Shown: positions 1 through 7,689 of the stretch, piece after piece | Layout: each line of letters starts with the position of its first letter | Numbering within the stretch: position 1 is the stretch's first letter | NCBI GenBank assembly: GCA_028711205.1 | Contig: JAQTSP010000021.1 | Coordinates: forward strand, 1 to 16,903 | Reading direction: 5' to 3' | Origin: Eubacteriales bacterium | GTDB lineage: Bacteria > Bacillota > Clostridia > Christensenellales > SZUA-584 | DNA length: 16,903 nucleotides | Notes under the pieces: generated by a model | Databases searched by the model: none | What the model was told of the DNA's origin: nothing | What the model saw: the letters and a program-made list of their open reading frames with translations, nothing else | Position numbers and translations under genes: made by a program

Positions 1-47
1 CAACAGCGCAGGATTTTTCCCTCATCAAGCTTTGAAAGGAGGACATT

Positions 48-608
48 ATGCCGACACCATCAAAACCGGCCCTTGTGCTTGTAGAAGAAAACAAATCGCA
101 CCGGACAAAAGCGGAGATTGCGCAACGGAAGGAAGCGGAGGAATCAACCATTACAGGTGTTCCGATGGAAGCATGGCCGTCTCTTTCGAGGAAAGCAAAA
201 AAAGAGTTTAAAAGGCTAAAGGAATTGCTCGGCAAAATAAAAAAAGATGATGCAGTTTACGAAAACGTAATTAATAGATATTGCGAACTTTGGGACGAAT
301 GCATTGAATTTAAAAAAGAACAAAAAGAGTTTTTGGATTCAAAAGACGAGCTAGAGCAAGAATATCGAGAAGAAGAAACCGATCTAAAAGCATCAACTTA
401 TTATAAGTTACGTGCAAAAATTCAAGACAACGTATTATCACTAGATCGGCAGATTCAAGCAAAGCGAAAAATGATGCTGGATATCGAGAAAGAAAACATC
501 ATGACAATAGCTTCATCTTTGCGTTCCGTGCCCAAAAAAGTACAGAAAGATATACCAGAAAGTGGCATGGCCGCATTCATGAAAAAGAGGACTGGTGGAG
601 GTGCTTGA
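48..608 (+). CDS. terS: Terminase small subunit, P27-like
   Basis: This 186-residue protein is the probable DNA-recognition subunit of the packaging motor; it marks phage DNA and hands it to the large subunit. The N-terminus has the basic, proline-rich lead and the KPALVLVEENKSHRTKAEI stretch resembling the start of P27-family small terminases. The segment WPSLSRKAKKEFKRLKELL (about 43-61) matches their LSxxAKxxWxxL helix. Residues about 60-165 are highly charged and helical, with probable coiled coil, as expected for an oligomerising small terminase. The start is well supported: AAAGGAGG at 35-42 lies five bases upstream of the ATG. It overlaps the large-subunit gene by 14 bases and is the first complete gene of the late operon seen here. 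The family call rests on motif resemblance and position; the charged central region is longer than in the shortest members. Confidence 0.85.
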   Translation: MPTPSKPALVLVEENKSHRTKAEIAQRKEAEESTITGVPMEAWPSLSRKAKKEFKRLKELLGKIKKDDAVYENVINRYCELWDECIEFKKEQKEFLDSKDELEQEYREEETDLKASTYYKLRAKIQDNVLSLDRQIQAKRKMMLDIEKENIMTIASSLRSVPKKVQKDIPESGMAAFMKKRTGGGA

Positions 609-2154
609 CAAACGTAGGGCTACAGAGCCGATAGAGTTTATTCAAAATTTAAGGCTGGTCGGTGATTTTACCGGGCAGCCTTTTATATTGCAACCGTGGC
701 AACAAGAAGTTATCTGGAATCTATACGGAACGGTTGATGATAACAATAGGCGGCAATACAGATATTTATATCTTGAGATTCCTAAGAAAAACGGCAAGAC
801 CCCGCTTGCTGCAGCGCTGGGATTATATCATCTTGTATGCGATGGTCCGGGCGGTGAAATATACTGCGCCGCCGCAGAGCGTAAACAGGCTGGGCAAACT
901 TATTCGTACATGAAATCGATGATAGAGCAAGACGAATATTTATCAAGCTTCCTGCGTGTTGTCGATAGCCAAAAAGAAATACACAACCCAGTAACAGGTA
1001 CGTTCGTCCGCGTCATATCCGCCGAAGCATACAGTAAACATGGTATGGCTCCATCGGTGGTTATCATCGATGAGTTACATGCACACCAAAAGCGCGATTT
1101 ATGGGATTATCTTACGTTTGGTTCTGGCTCCGCACGTAAAGAACCACTATGGATTGTAATTACAACGGCTGGGGATGACCCGGACAAAAAAACAATCGGC
1201 TGGGAAATTCACGATAAAGCACGAAAGATTAAAGACGGAGAACAAATTGATCCAACGTGGTATGTCAAAATATATGGCGCACCGGAAGACGCGGACATTT
1301 ATGATGAAAAAGTTTGGTATGACGCGAACCCATCGTTGGGCGTGGCTATAGAAATCGAAGAAGTACGCAGAGAAGCATTAGCCGCGCGAAACAGCGAATC
1401 GGTTGAAAAACTTTTCAGATGGTTGCGGTTAAACCAATGGGTGCAATTAAAGCGTCTTGGATGGTTGCCGCTTACTTTATGGGATAAAACGATAGGCAAA
1501 TGGAACCCTGCTGATATGCTGGGAAAATATTGTTATGTTGGAATAGACTTATCTACCAATAACGCGATGACGGCGGCTGACCCGTTATTTCCTCCGCAGG
1601 ATGGCATAAAAGATTGGCGTTACATGATAAACGCTTGGGTACCTGATGAAAACATGAAAGAACGTGTATCCCGCGATCACGTCCCCTATGACAAATGGGC
1701 AAAAAACAAACATCTAAATGTGACGCCCGGAAAGGTGATAGATTTTGCAATAATTAAAAACCGGATAGAACTATTGGAACGTGAATACCGGGTGAAATAT
1801 TATTGCGGCGATCCTTGGCATTTAGAAGTTTTAAGGCAACTTTTACCGCGTGAAATCGGGGATAAGTTTGTTGTTATATCCCAAACAATGGCCGGAATGT
1901 CGCCGGGTATGCATGAGCTAGAACGTCTGTATATGGCAGGAGAAATATCGCACCCTGATAACCCGGTAGATAGATGGTCATTTGGAAATGTTGTCATAGC
2001 GACAGATGGAAACGAAAACAAAAAACCGATGAAAAACAAAAGCATAGACCGAATAGACCCGACAGTTGCTTTAATTAATGCAATGGCAGGGGCTATTCAG
2101 CTTGAGCCAAAAACAAATGTTTACGAGGAACGCGGAATGACGTCATTATTGTGA
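595..2154 (+). CDS. terL: Terminase large subunit (ATPase and nuclease)
   Basis: The large terminase powers DNA translocation into the procapsid and cuts the concatemer. The N-terminal ATPase shows the TGQPFILQPWQ lead (26-36), a Walker A variant IPKKNGKT (62-69), a Walker B VVIIDE (155-160, with E160 the likely catalytic glutamate) and the coupling motif ITTAG (189-193). The C-terminal RNase H-like nuclease has GIDLS (316-320, D318), YCGDPWHL (403-410, D406) and RIDPTVAL (486-493, D489), which supply the usual acidic triad. The segment after D318 reads STNNAMTAAD instead of the common SSTTDLTA, a mild departure. The start is a GTG at 595, inside terS, with AAGAGG four bases upstream; GTG at 601 is an alternative that would remove two residues. 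At 519 residues it is slightly shorter at the N-terminus than many relatives. The portal gene follows directly. Confidence 0.97.
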   Translation: MEVLDKRRATEPIEFIQNLRLVGDFTGQPFILQPWQQEVIWNLYGTVDDNNRRQYRYLYLEIPKKNGKTPLAAALGLYHLVCDGPGGEIYCAAAERKQAGQTYSYMKSMIEQDEYLSSFLRVVDSQKEIHNPVTGTFVRVISAEAYSKHGMAPSVVIIDELHAHQKRDLWDYLTFGSGSARKEPLWIVITTAGDDPDKKTIGWEIHDKARKIKDGEQIDPTWYVKIYGAPEDADIYDEKVWYDANPSLGVAIEIEEVRREALAARNSESVEKLFRWLRLNQWVQLKRLGWLPLTLWDKTIGKWNPADMLGKYCYVGIDLSTNNAMTAADPLFPPQDGIKDWRYMINAWVPDENMKERVSRDHVPYDKWAKNKHLNVTPGKVIDFAIIKNRIELLEREYRVKYYCGDPWHLEVLRQLLPREIGDKFVVISQTMAGMSPGMHELERLYMAGEISHPDNPVDRWSFGNVVIATDGNENKKPMKNKSIDRIDPTVALINAMAGAIQLEPKTNVYEERGMTSLL

Positions 2155-2161
2155 GGTAAAT

Positions 2162-3448
2162 ATGAAACTAAAATTTAAAGACCGGCTAAAGATACTTGCA
2201 ACTGGAAGCTTTGATGAATACACTAAAGCTTTTTTTAGTGGAGAGGACTTGCCGCCAGACGGCCCGGTAGACGCGGAAACAGCTTTAACATATTCGGCGG
2301 TGTTCGCATGTAACCGAGTATTGTCCGAAACATACGCGAGCGTGCCGGAAATTATGTACAAAAAGCAAGGAAAAGACCGAATACCGGTAACAGAGCTTGG
2401 CACAAGCGAAGTAACACCACAGATTTTGTTATTGAACGACATCATGCACACAACCCCAAACGAAGAAATGTCGGCGTTTAATTTTAAAGAAGCGCAAATG
2501 TCGGCTTTGAATTTAGGCGGTAATTCCGTGAGCGAAAAGCTTGTAAATTCTCGCGGGGAGATAGTTGGGCTTTATCCTTACTCATATGACAGAGTAAAAA
2601 TTGAACGAGATAAAGAAACACAAAAGCTTAAATACATTATAGATGGGAATAAAAAAACGCTTACGCGAAGCCAAGTATTGCATATACCCGGCCCATCACT
2701 TGACGGCGTGATAGGGATGTCGCCTATATCGTATGCGGCATCGGCTATCCGTCTTGGATTGCAGTATGAGAAGTTTGGCGTCAAGTTTTACGAGAATGCG
2801 GCAAATCCAGGCGGTGCTATTGAATGCCCAGACCAACTATCCCCGGATGCGGCAGAACGGTTAAAGAAAGACCTAAAAAACAACCACCAGGGATTGAAAA
2901 ATACAGGCGTTCCGCTTCTTTTAGAAGGCGGTTCAAAATGGAACCAAATCACCATAAACCCTGTTGATGCTCAACTTATAGAAAGCAAGTATTTTCAGAT
3001 AGAAGATATATGCCGGATATACCGTGTTCCGCAACATCTTGTAAACAAACTTGACCGCAGCACAAACAACAACATTGAACATCAGTCATTAGAATTTGTC
3101 ATGTATACAATGCTCCCATGGTTTAAACGCCATGAAGAATGCGACAATGCCCAGCTCATACCGCGTGAATTACGTATGCAGGGTTATTTCTTTGAAAGCA
3201 AGATGGACGGGCTTTTGAGGGGTGATAGTGCGGCGCGTGCGGCCTTGTATGCAAATGGTAGACAATGGGGATGGTTGAGCGCAAACGACATCCGCAAACT
3301 TGAAAACCTCCCTTCGCTTGGGCCGGTTGGTGATATATATCTCAGCCCTTCCAATATGATTGAAGCCGGAACAGACACGCAAAACGCCGTAAACGCTAAG
3401 GTATTGGATGAAATATATGCATTGATGGAAGAAAGGAGAACCGCATAA
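2162..3448 (+). CDS. Portal protein, HK97 type
   Basis: The portal forms the dodecameric ring at one capsid vertex through which DNA enters and leaves. The 428-residue length fits HK97-type portals. Typical segments are ETALTYSAVFACNRVLSETYASVP near 37-60, the GGNSVSE turn near 119-125, a long LYPYSYDRVKI strand near 135-145, HIPGPSLDGVIGMSPI near 172-187 and the C-terminal clip/crown part with FQIEDICRIYRVPQHLV near 281-297. That last segment is a hallmark of the family, as is the SANDIRKLENLP stretch near 376-387. The ATG follows GAGGT with short spacing and lies seven bases after terL. The stop codon overlaps the start of the protease gene by one base, which implies coupled translation of portal and protease. 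Confidence 0.97.
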   Translation: MKLKFKDRLKILATGSFDEYTKAFFSGEDLPPDGPVDAETALTYSAVFACNRVLSETYASVPEIMYKKQGKDRIPVTELGTSEVTPQILLLNDIMHTTPNEEMSAFNFKEAQMSALNLGGNSVSEKLVNSRGEIVGLYPYSYDRVKIERDKETQKLKYIIDGNKKTLTRSQVLHIPGPSLDGVIGMSPISYAASAIRLGLQYEKFGVKFYENAANPGGAIECPDQLSPDAAERLKKDLKNNHQGLKNTGVPLLLEGGSKWNQITINPVDAQLIESKYFQIEDICRIYRVPQHLVNKLDRSTNNNIEHQSLEFVMYTMLPWFKRHEECDNAQLIPRELRMQGYFFESKMDGLLRGDSAARAALYANGRQWGWLSANDIRKLENLPSLGPVGDIYLSPSNMIEAGTDTQNAVNAKVLDEIYALMEERRTA

Positions 3449-4221
3449 TGGGATTTTGGAAATTTATAAAAAACGCTGCAACAGAAGCGGAACCAGAAGA
3501 GATTGTATTACGCATTGAGGGTGAAATCGTTGATGATGATGATTTATGGCTTTATGAATGGTTTGGGATTAAAGCTATATCACCAAATACTTTCAAAGAA
3601 GAACTTGAAAACTATGCCGGAAAAGACATAACCGTATGGATTGATAGCTATGGCGGCAGCGTGTTTGCGGCAGCGGGAATGTACAATGCGCTAATGGAAC
3701 ATAAGGGTGCGGTAACTGTAAAGATAGACGGAAAAGCGATGTCTGCGGCGTCTATTATTGCAATGGCCGGCGGCAAGGTACTAATGTCACCTGTGGCAAT
3801 TATGATGATTCATAATCCGCTAACGGAGGTTTACGGATATGCAACCGATTTAAGAAAAACCGCCGACGTGCTGGATGAAGTCAAAGAAGCGATTATGAAC
3901 GCATATCAGGTTAAGACAAACAGGTCAAGAAACAAGCTTTCGCAGATGATGGATGATGAAAGTTGGATGTCTGCAAAAACGGCAATCAAAGAAGGGTTTG
4001 CAGATGAAATGCTTTATGCAGCTGCGGATAAGGTCGCGGAGCCTATTGATATGGCGTTTAATCGACACGCAATCATGAACAGCACAGCAGAAGCGGTAAA
4101 GCGAATGGTGGCCTTGCAGAAGCCGCCCGAGAATCCACCGGAAGAACCGCCGAAAACATTGCCTGATGACACGACATTAAAATTAGAACTTGCAAAACTG
4201 GACTTAGAGCTTGCGCTTTAG
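3448..4221 (+). CDS. Head maturation protease, ClpP-like (S14)
   Basis: This 257-residue serine protease should remove the capsid protein's N-terminal delta region, and probably itself, when the procapsid matures. The ClpP fold is visible in order: the oxyanion-region WIDSYGGSVFAAAGMYNAL (64-82), the nucleophile segment GKAMSAASI (95-103, with S99 aligned to the ClpP catalytic serine), MMIHNP (119-124, H122) and DDESWMSAKTAIKEGFADE (169-187), where D169 or D170 fits the third catalytic position. The C-terminus, from about 225 on, is proline-rich and then charged, and is probably disposable after assembly. The start overlaps the portal stop by one base and has GAAAGGAG upstream. It sits between portal and major capsid genes, the standard place. 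The fold is clear; the substrate is inferred from position. Confidence 0.95.
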   Translation: MGFWKFIKNAATEAEPEEIVLRIEGEIVDDDDLWLYEWFGIKAISPNTFKEELENYAGKDITVWIDSYGGSVFAAAGMYNALMEHKGAVTVKIDGKAMSAASIIAMAGGKVLMSPVAIMMIHNPLTEVYGYATDLRKTADVLDEVKEAIMNAYQVKTNRSRNKLSQMMDDESWMSAKTAIKEGFADEMLYAAADKVAEPIDMAFNRHAIMNSTAEAVKRMVALQKPPENPPEEPPKTLPDDTTLKLELAKLDLELAL

Positions 4222-4253
4222 GTCTTTTTTATTAAAGAAAGTGGAGGTAAACA

Positions 4254-5567
4254 ATGAACAAATCAAAAGCATTAAAGGCGTTGGAAGCACAGCTTGCCAC
4301 CGCGATGTCTGAAGCGCAAGCGCTGAAGAATAAGGCGGGGGTTACAGCTGATGAAATCAACGCAAAGACAGAGGAAATCAAGGCTATCAAAGCCAAGGTT
4401 GCATTGCAGATTGTGGAAGACGATGGCAAAGAGTTTGACGACAAGGGCGACGAAGTCATTGACACCACGCCGACAAACACGCCGATTTTTGCCACTCCAA
4501 GGCAGAATGACGCGGGGCTTAGAGTGTTTAAAAACTTGGCCGAGCAACTCCGCGCGGTAAAAAGGTTTGCAACAGACGGCGTTGTTGACGAACGGCTGAA
4601 CAGGCTAAACAACGAAGTCAGAAACGCCGCGCCCTTGGGAGCAAATGAGGGCGTCGGAGAAGATGGCGGATTTGCCGTACAATCTGACTTTGCCGGATTC
4701 ATGATGGAATCGGCCGCAACGTCCGGTCAAATTCTTCCGAGGGTTGACAGGTACGAAATCACCAGCAATTCAAACCGCGTAGAATGGACGGACATAGATG
4801 AAACGTCCGTTGCTACAACGGTGTTCGGAGGCGTACAGGTCTACTGGGAAGGGGAAGCACAGGGCGCTACAGCGACACAGCCGAAGCTTTCGCAAAAAGA
4901 ATTGAAACTATGCAAGCTTTTGGGGTTTGCATATGCAACCTATGAGCTGGAACAGGATAGCAATTTCATCTCTCAGCTTTATACCCGTGCGTTTACACTT
5001 GCAATCCAGAGAGAACTTGAAGGTTGTGTGATCGATGGAACCGGCGCAGGCAAACCGCTTGGATTCTTGAAAAGCGGTGCGTTGTCCACGATCACAAAAG
5101 AAACCGGACAGGCGGCGGACACCATCGTTTGGAACAATCTTTCAAAAATGTTTAATGCCGCATACGACAAAAGAAATTCGGGCTATGCATGGCTTGCGCA
5201 TCCTGACACGTCAGAACAATTTGACTTTATGCAGTTCCCTGTTGGAACTGGCGGCGTTCCCGTTTATTTGCAGGAAGCAAAAGAAGGGTCGGTTGCGACG
5301 CTTAAAGGACATGCAATTGTCGAATCTGACCATTGTTCCGCGATTGGTGACGCTGGTGATATTAGCTATGTAAACCTAAAGGATTATCTGCTGATTACCA
5401 AAGGCGGCGTACAGGCAGACACTTCGATGCACGTTGCATTTTTGACGGCGCAGAATTGTTTCCGGTTTATTTTCCGGGCAAACGGTATGCCGAAAAAGGC
5501 ATCAAAACTGACAATCAAAAATTCCAGTACCCAAAGGTCTAGTTTTGTAACCTTGGGCGCTCGATAA
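4254..5567 (+). CDS. Major capsid protein, HK97 gp5-like
   Basis: This is the shell subunit. Residues 1-55 are an alanine- and lysine-rich helix or coiled coil and about 55-125 are acidic and flexible. Together they resemble the delta domain, a built-in scaffold that is cut off at maturation; no separate scaffold gene is present. The HK97-fold body begins around GANEGVGEDGGFAVQSDF (129-146), the usual entry to the mature chain, followed by a probable E-loop strand with RVEWTDIDE (175-183), a helix with ELEGCVIDG (255-262) and the characteristic DGTGAGKPLGFL (261-272). The 437-residue length is typical for a delta-bearing subunit. The start follows GGAGG at about 4243, six to seven bases upstream. 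The exact cleavage site cannot be read from sequence, and I see no basis for claiming covalent crosslinking. Confidence 0.96.
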   Translation: MNKSKALKALEAQLATAMSEAQALKNKAGVTADEINAKTEEIKAIKAKVALQIVEDDGKEFDDKGDEVIDTTPTNTPIFATPRQNDAGLRVFKNLAEQLRAVKRFATDGVVDERLNRLNNEVRNAAPLGANEGVGEDGGFAVQSDFAGFMMESAATSGQILPRVDRYEITSNSNRVEWTDIDETSVATTVFGGVQVYWEGEAQGATATQPKLSQKELKLCKLLGFAYATYELEQDSNFISQLYTRAFTLAIQRELEGCVIDGTGAGKPLGFLKSGALSTITKETGQAADTIVWNNLSKMFNAAYDKRNSGYAWLAHPDTSEQFDFMQFPVGTGGVPVYLQEAKEGSVATLKGHAIVESDHCSAIGDAGDISYVNLKDYLLITKGGVQADTSMHVAFLTAQNCFRFIFRANGMPKKASKLTIKNSSTQRSSFVTLGAR

Positions 5568-5584
5568 AAGAAAGGAGATAAAAA

Positions 5585-6067
5585 ATGTTATATATTCCAG
5601 AAGGAGTAATGGAAGTTAATGCACTGTGCCCGCAAGCGGGCGCAGCTTTAACCGGGGATTATGTTTGTTTAAAAAACGTCAATATGGCGTGGGTTGTTGT
5701 AACCGTATATCAAGATACATCCGATACGGTTGCAATCACAATTGAACAAGCAACAGATGTAAGCAATTCGGAATCTGATTCAACAGCGATCACGAATGTT
5801 GTGCCTATATTTGCTAACCAGGATTGCGCGACAAGTGATGCGTTTACAAGGCAAACGGACGCAGTGAGTTTTACTACGTCTGCCGATGACGATGTAATCA
5901 AAAAAATTATATTTCAAATCGATCCTGCCTTGTTAGACGTAGAAAACAATTTTGATTGTATTACAGTCAAAACAGGCGCAAGCGATGCTACGAACCTAAC
6001 TGAGGCGCATTATTTGCTTGATATGAAATATAAGCAGGAAACGCCGCCTACGGTTATTACTGACTAA
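5585..6067 (+). CDS. Phage structural protein of unknown role, possible capsid decoration
   Basis: I cannot assign a tested function. The 160-residue product has no signal peptide or membrane segment, is rich in threonine, serine, valine and aspartate and is predicted by eye to be mostly beta strand. It starts with MLYIPEGVMEVNALCPQAGA and includes ALTGDYVCLKNVNMAWVVV (21-39), VAITIEQATDV (49-59), a DDDVIKKIIFQIDPALL block (101-117) and FDCITVKTGASDATN (123-137). This pattern resembles small proteins often found next to major capsid genes in phages of Bacillota. GGAG lies upstream of the ATG, and the gene is 17 bases from the capsid gene and followed by a hairpin terminator, so it would be transcribed at nearly capsid level. 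That favours a decoration protein; a head-fibre anchor is the alternative. Confidence 0.6.
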   Translation: MLYIPEGVMEVNALCPQAGAALTGDYVCLKNVNMAWVVVTVYQDTSDTVAITIEQATDVSNSESDSTAITNVVPIFANQDCATSDAFTRQTDAVSFTTSADDDVIKKIIFQIDPALLDVENNFDCITVKTGASDATNLTEAHYLLDMKYKQETPPTVITD

Positions 6068-6069
6068 CT

Positions 6070-6095
6070 AAAGGCCGATAAAATTCGGCCTTTTA
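6070..6095 (+). terminator. Intrinsic terminator or attenuator after the capsid block
   Basis: AAAGGCCGA (6070-6078) pairs perfectly with TCGGCCTTT (6085-6093) across a six-base loop, and a short T run overlaps the end of the 3' arm. The stem lies in the 49-base gap between 5585-6067 and the next gene. The U tract is short, so read-through into the downstream structural genes is likely; this fits partial attenuation better than full termination. Confidence 0.75.
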
Positions 6096-6116
6096 TTATC
6101 GAAAGGAGAAATAAAA

Positions 6117-7250
6117 ATGTATAGAGATCATCCCGATAATATACTTGGTGTAAACACAGCTGACAATTTGTTTAGCTCGTCAAGCGTTACGGCGAATGCC
6201 GATGGTTCGATGATTGAACGACAGGAATATATACAATCTCAAATATCGGCATTATCCGGTTCGCTTCCCGGAAACTATGCATGGGGCGTTGCTCCGGCAG
6301 GCACAAACAGTACAACCGTTGTTGTAATTGCGGCGCTGGCCGGATATGGCGACGATTTTTTTAACCATGAGTATTACATGCAGATACTCAAAAATGCAAA
6401 CAGTGCAACGGCGGCACCGGAAGCAGAATATAGGCAGATAACAGATTATACGTCGACAACAGGCGCGTTTACGTGTACGGCGTTTTCGGCGGCTATTGAG
6501 GCATCTGATATTTGCTTGATTGTGCACGAGAGCACGGCAATGCTGGGCAGTGACGACGGCAACAACGCTTACGCAAGTACAAGTGTTGTTGCAAATGCAG
6601 ACGGCTCGCTTATTGAAAGGCTGGAATATTTGCAGTCCGAAATGGGCGCGGCTGCTGGAGCCAGTTTATCGGCTGACGTTGCAGCTATTAAAGCACAGAC
6701 AGACGAAATTGGATCGGCGGTTGGTGCGTCCATATCTGCTGATATTGCAGCGGTGCAGACGTCTGTTGATACAATTGACGACTTTATTGACACGGAAGTT
6801 GCCGACATTAAAACATCAACAGATATGATTCCGGCATTTATTGCAGGCGGTGGAATTGGTAGCGGGATAGCAAGAAAAACCGTTACTTTTTCAAACACGG
6901 GCGCGGACGTAGATTTATTTACCGTAACAGGTGATGTTATTGTCCGTCTTGTGGCTGTTTGCGCAACAAATTTAGCATCTGCCGCTGGTTGTACAATTGC
7001 GGTAGTGGCTAATGCCGTTGCACTTATTGCAACAACCGCATCAACAGATATAGCGGCTGGTGAAATTTGGCATGACGCATCGCCGGATTCGGAAGTTGAG
7101 GCAACAAGCGTAATGGCAGAATTTATTATATCTGACGGAAACGACATTTCTATTGATGTCGAAACCGCGAAACAGGTAGACAGCGGTGTGTTAAACTTCT
7201 ACTGCATATGGACGGCGCTTTCAGCCAATGGCGCTGTTGTTGCTGCGTAA
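6117..7250 (+). CDS. Probable head-fibre or decoration protein with repeats
   Basis: The 377-residue product has a modular, repetitive layout. A 20-residue motif containing VxANADGSxIERxEYxQS occurs at 22-41 and again at 155-174. Between them is a beta-rich domain (about 50-140). After the second copy, GASxSADxAA repeats at 181-201 and 203-223 and a shorter echo near 229-238 form an alanine-rich, heptad-like stretch that should make a coiled coil, probably trimeric. A glycine hinge (245-249) then leads to a C-terminal beta-sandwich-like domain (about 252-377). Anchor, stalk and globular tip are typical of fibres. Its place between capsid and connector genes suggests attachment to the head, not the tail. 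It starts six to seven bases after AAAGGAG. No enzyme motif is visible. The fibre reading is inference from architecture and context. Confidence 0.62.
   Translation: MYRDHPDNILGVNTADNLFSSSSVTANADGSMIERQEYIQSQISALSGSLPGNYAWGVAPAGTNSTTVVVIAALAGYGDDFFNHEYYMQILKNANSATAAPEAEYRQITDYTSTTGAFTCTAFSAAIEASDICLIVHESTAMLGSDDGNNAYASTSVVANADGSLIERLEYLQSEMGAAAGASLSADVAAIKAQTDEIGSAVGASISADIAAVQTSVDTIDDFIDTEVADIKTSTDMIPAFIAGGGIGSGIARKTVTFSNTGADVDLFTVTGDVIVRLVAVCATNLASAAGCTIAVVANAVALIATTASTDIAAGEIWHDASPDSEVEATSVMAEFIISDGNDISIDVETAKQVDSGVLNFYCIWTALSANGAVVAA
6180..6239 (+). repeat. Protein-coding repeat, copy A (ANADGS motif)
   Basis: This copy encodes residues 22-41 of the fibre-like protein and matches copy B (6579-6638) at 15 of 20 residues by hand alignment, while many third codon positions differ. 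It looks like an old duplication kept by selection on protein sequence. Confidence 0.75.
6579..6638 (+). repeat. Protein-coding repeat, copy B (ANADGS motif)
   Basis: This copy encodes residues 155-174 and leads directly into the alanine-rich coiled-coil repeats (6657-6719 and 6723-6785). In both copies the IERxEYxQS part reads as the beginning of a helix, so the motif may be a capping or trimer-nucleating element before a coil. Confidence 0.75.
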
Positions 7251-7258
7251 AATAACAC

Positions 7259-7283
7259 GAGAGGGGGGGAAACCTCTCTCTTT
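7259..7283 (+). terminator. GC-rich hairpin, weak terminator or attenuator
   Basis: GAGAGG (7259-7264) can pair with CCTCTC (7273-7278) around a G-rich loop, with a short T-rich end (7279-7283). Several registers are possible because of the run of G. It fills the 54-base gap after the fibre-like gene. The U run is short and termination would be incomplete. Confidence 0.5.
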
Positions 7284-7304
7284 GTGTAGAAGGGATGTGA
7301 TTTT

Positions 7305-7685
7305 ATGGCAGCGGCAGTAACGCTGACTGAGGAAACAATAGGTGTAATCAAAAAGATTAAATGGGTATGGACGGCGCACACTGACGGAAAAGTTGCTAAA
7401 ACAACTACAAACGCCGTAACGACAAAAGCATATAACGGCGAATTGGTTAGGCTTGTGACTGTACCGGATGGCGTATCGGCTCCGTCTGATAACTATACTG
7501 TGCAGGTATTTGACGAAGATTCCGTTGACACGCTTATTGGGGCGGCAACTGGAAACCGCGACACCGCTAACACTGAACAGGTGCTTGCATCAAGCCTCGG
7601 CGTGGTAGCAAACGATACCTTGACGTTATATGTGGAGGGCGCGGGAAGCGGCGGAAAGGGTACAGTTATACTGTATATCAGGTGA
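7305..7685 (+). CDS. Small phage structural protein of unknown role
   Basis: I do not know a tested function for this 126-residue protein. It begins MAAAVTLTEETIGVIKKIKW and has a WVWTAHTDGKV hairpin, LVRLVTVPDGVSAPSDNYTV (48-67), VFDEDSVDTLIGAATGNRDT (69-88) and a final glycine-rich strand pair ending ILYIR. The alternating hydrophobic pattern suggests a compact beta sandwich. Proteins of this look, including the GNRDTANTEQV segment (83-93), are familiar to me from capsid-neck regions of siphovirus genomes, but I cannot name the family. GAAGGG lies about nine to ten bases before the ATG, a rather long spacing. An ATG at 7295 is closed at once by TGA, so 7305 is the sensible start. It ends five bases before the connector gene. 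A decoration or minor head protein is most likely. Confidence 0.58.
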   Translation: MAAAVTLTEETIGVIKKIKWVWTAHTDGKVAKTTTNAVTTKAYNGELVRLVTVPDGVSAPSDNYTVQVFDEDSVDTLIGAATGNRDTANTEQVLASSLGVVANDTLTLYVEGAGSGGKGTVILYIR

Positions 7686-7689
7686 CGGC

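Noticed and set aside
1..35. A short reading frame from the left edge (codons from base 3) ending at TGA 33-35, possibly the tail of an upstream gene.
   Set aside because: Only ten residues (TAQDFSLIKL) are visible, too few to recognise anything, and another frame is also open over this stretch.
4232..4702. A 156-codon reverse-strand frame opposite the start of the capsid gene.
   Set aside because: It mirrors the alanine- and lysine-rich delta region and contains no recognisable domain; the forward capsid call is secure.
5053..5078. Possible hairpin ACCGCTT / AAGCGGT in the capsid gene.
   Set aside because: Internal to a highly constrained coding sequence, with no U tract and no gene boundary nearby; chance is sufficient.
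6569..7147. A 192-codon reverse-strand frame opposite the fibre-like gene.
   Set aside because: Its product is a low-complexity serine, alanine and valine sequence, the expected mirror of the alanine-rich repeats, with no convincing ribosome binding site or family motif.
7630..7689. A 20-residue N-terminal extension of the connector.
   Set aside because: It overlaps the preceding gene, has no family resemblance, and a well-placed AGGTGA precedes ATG 7690.
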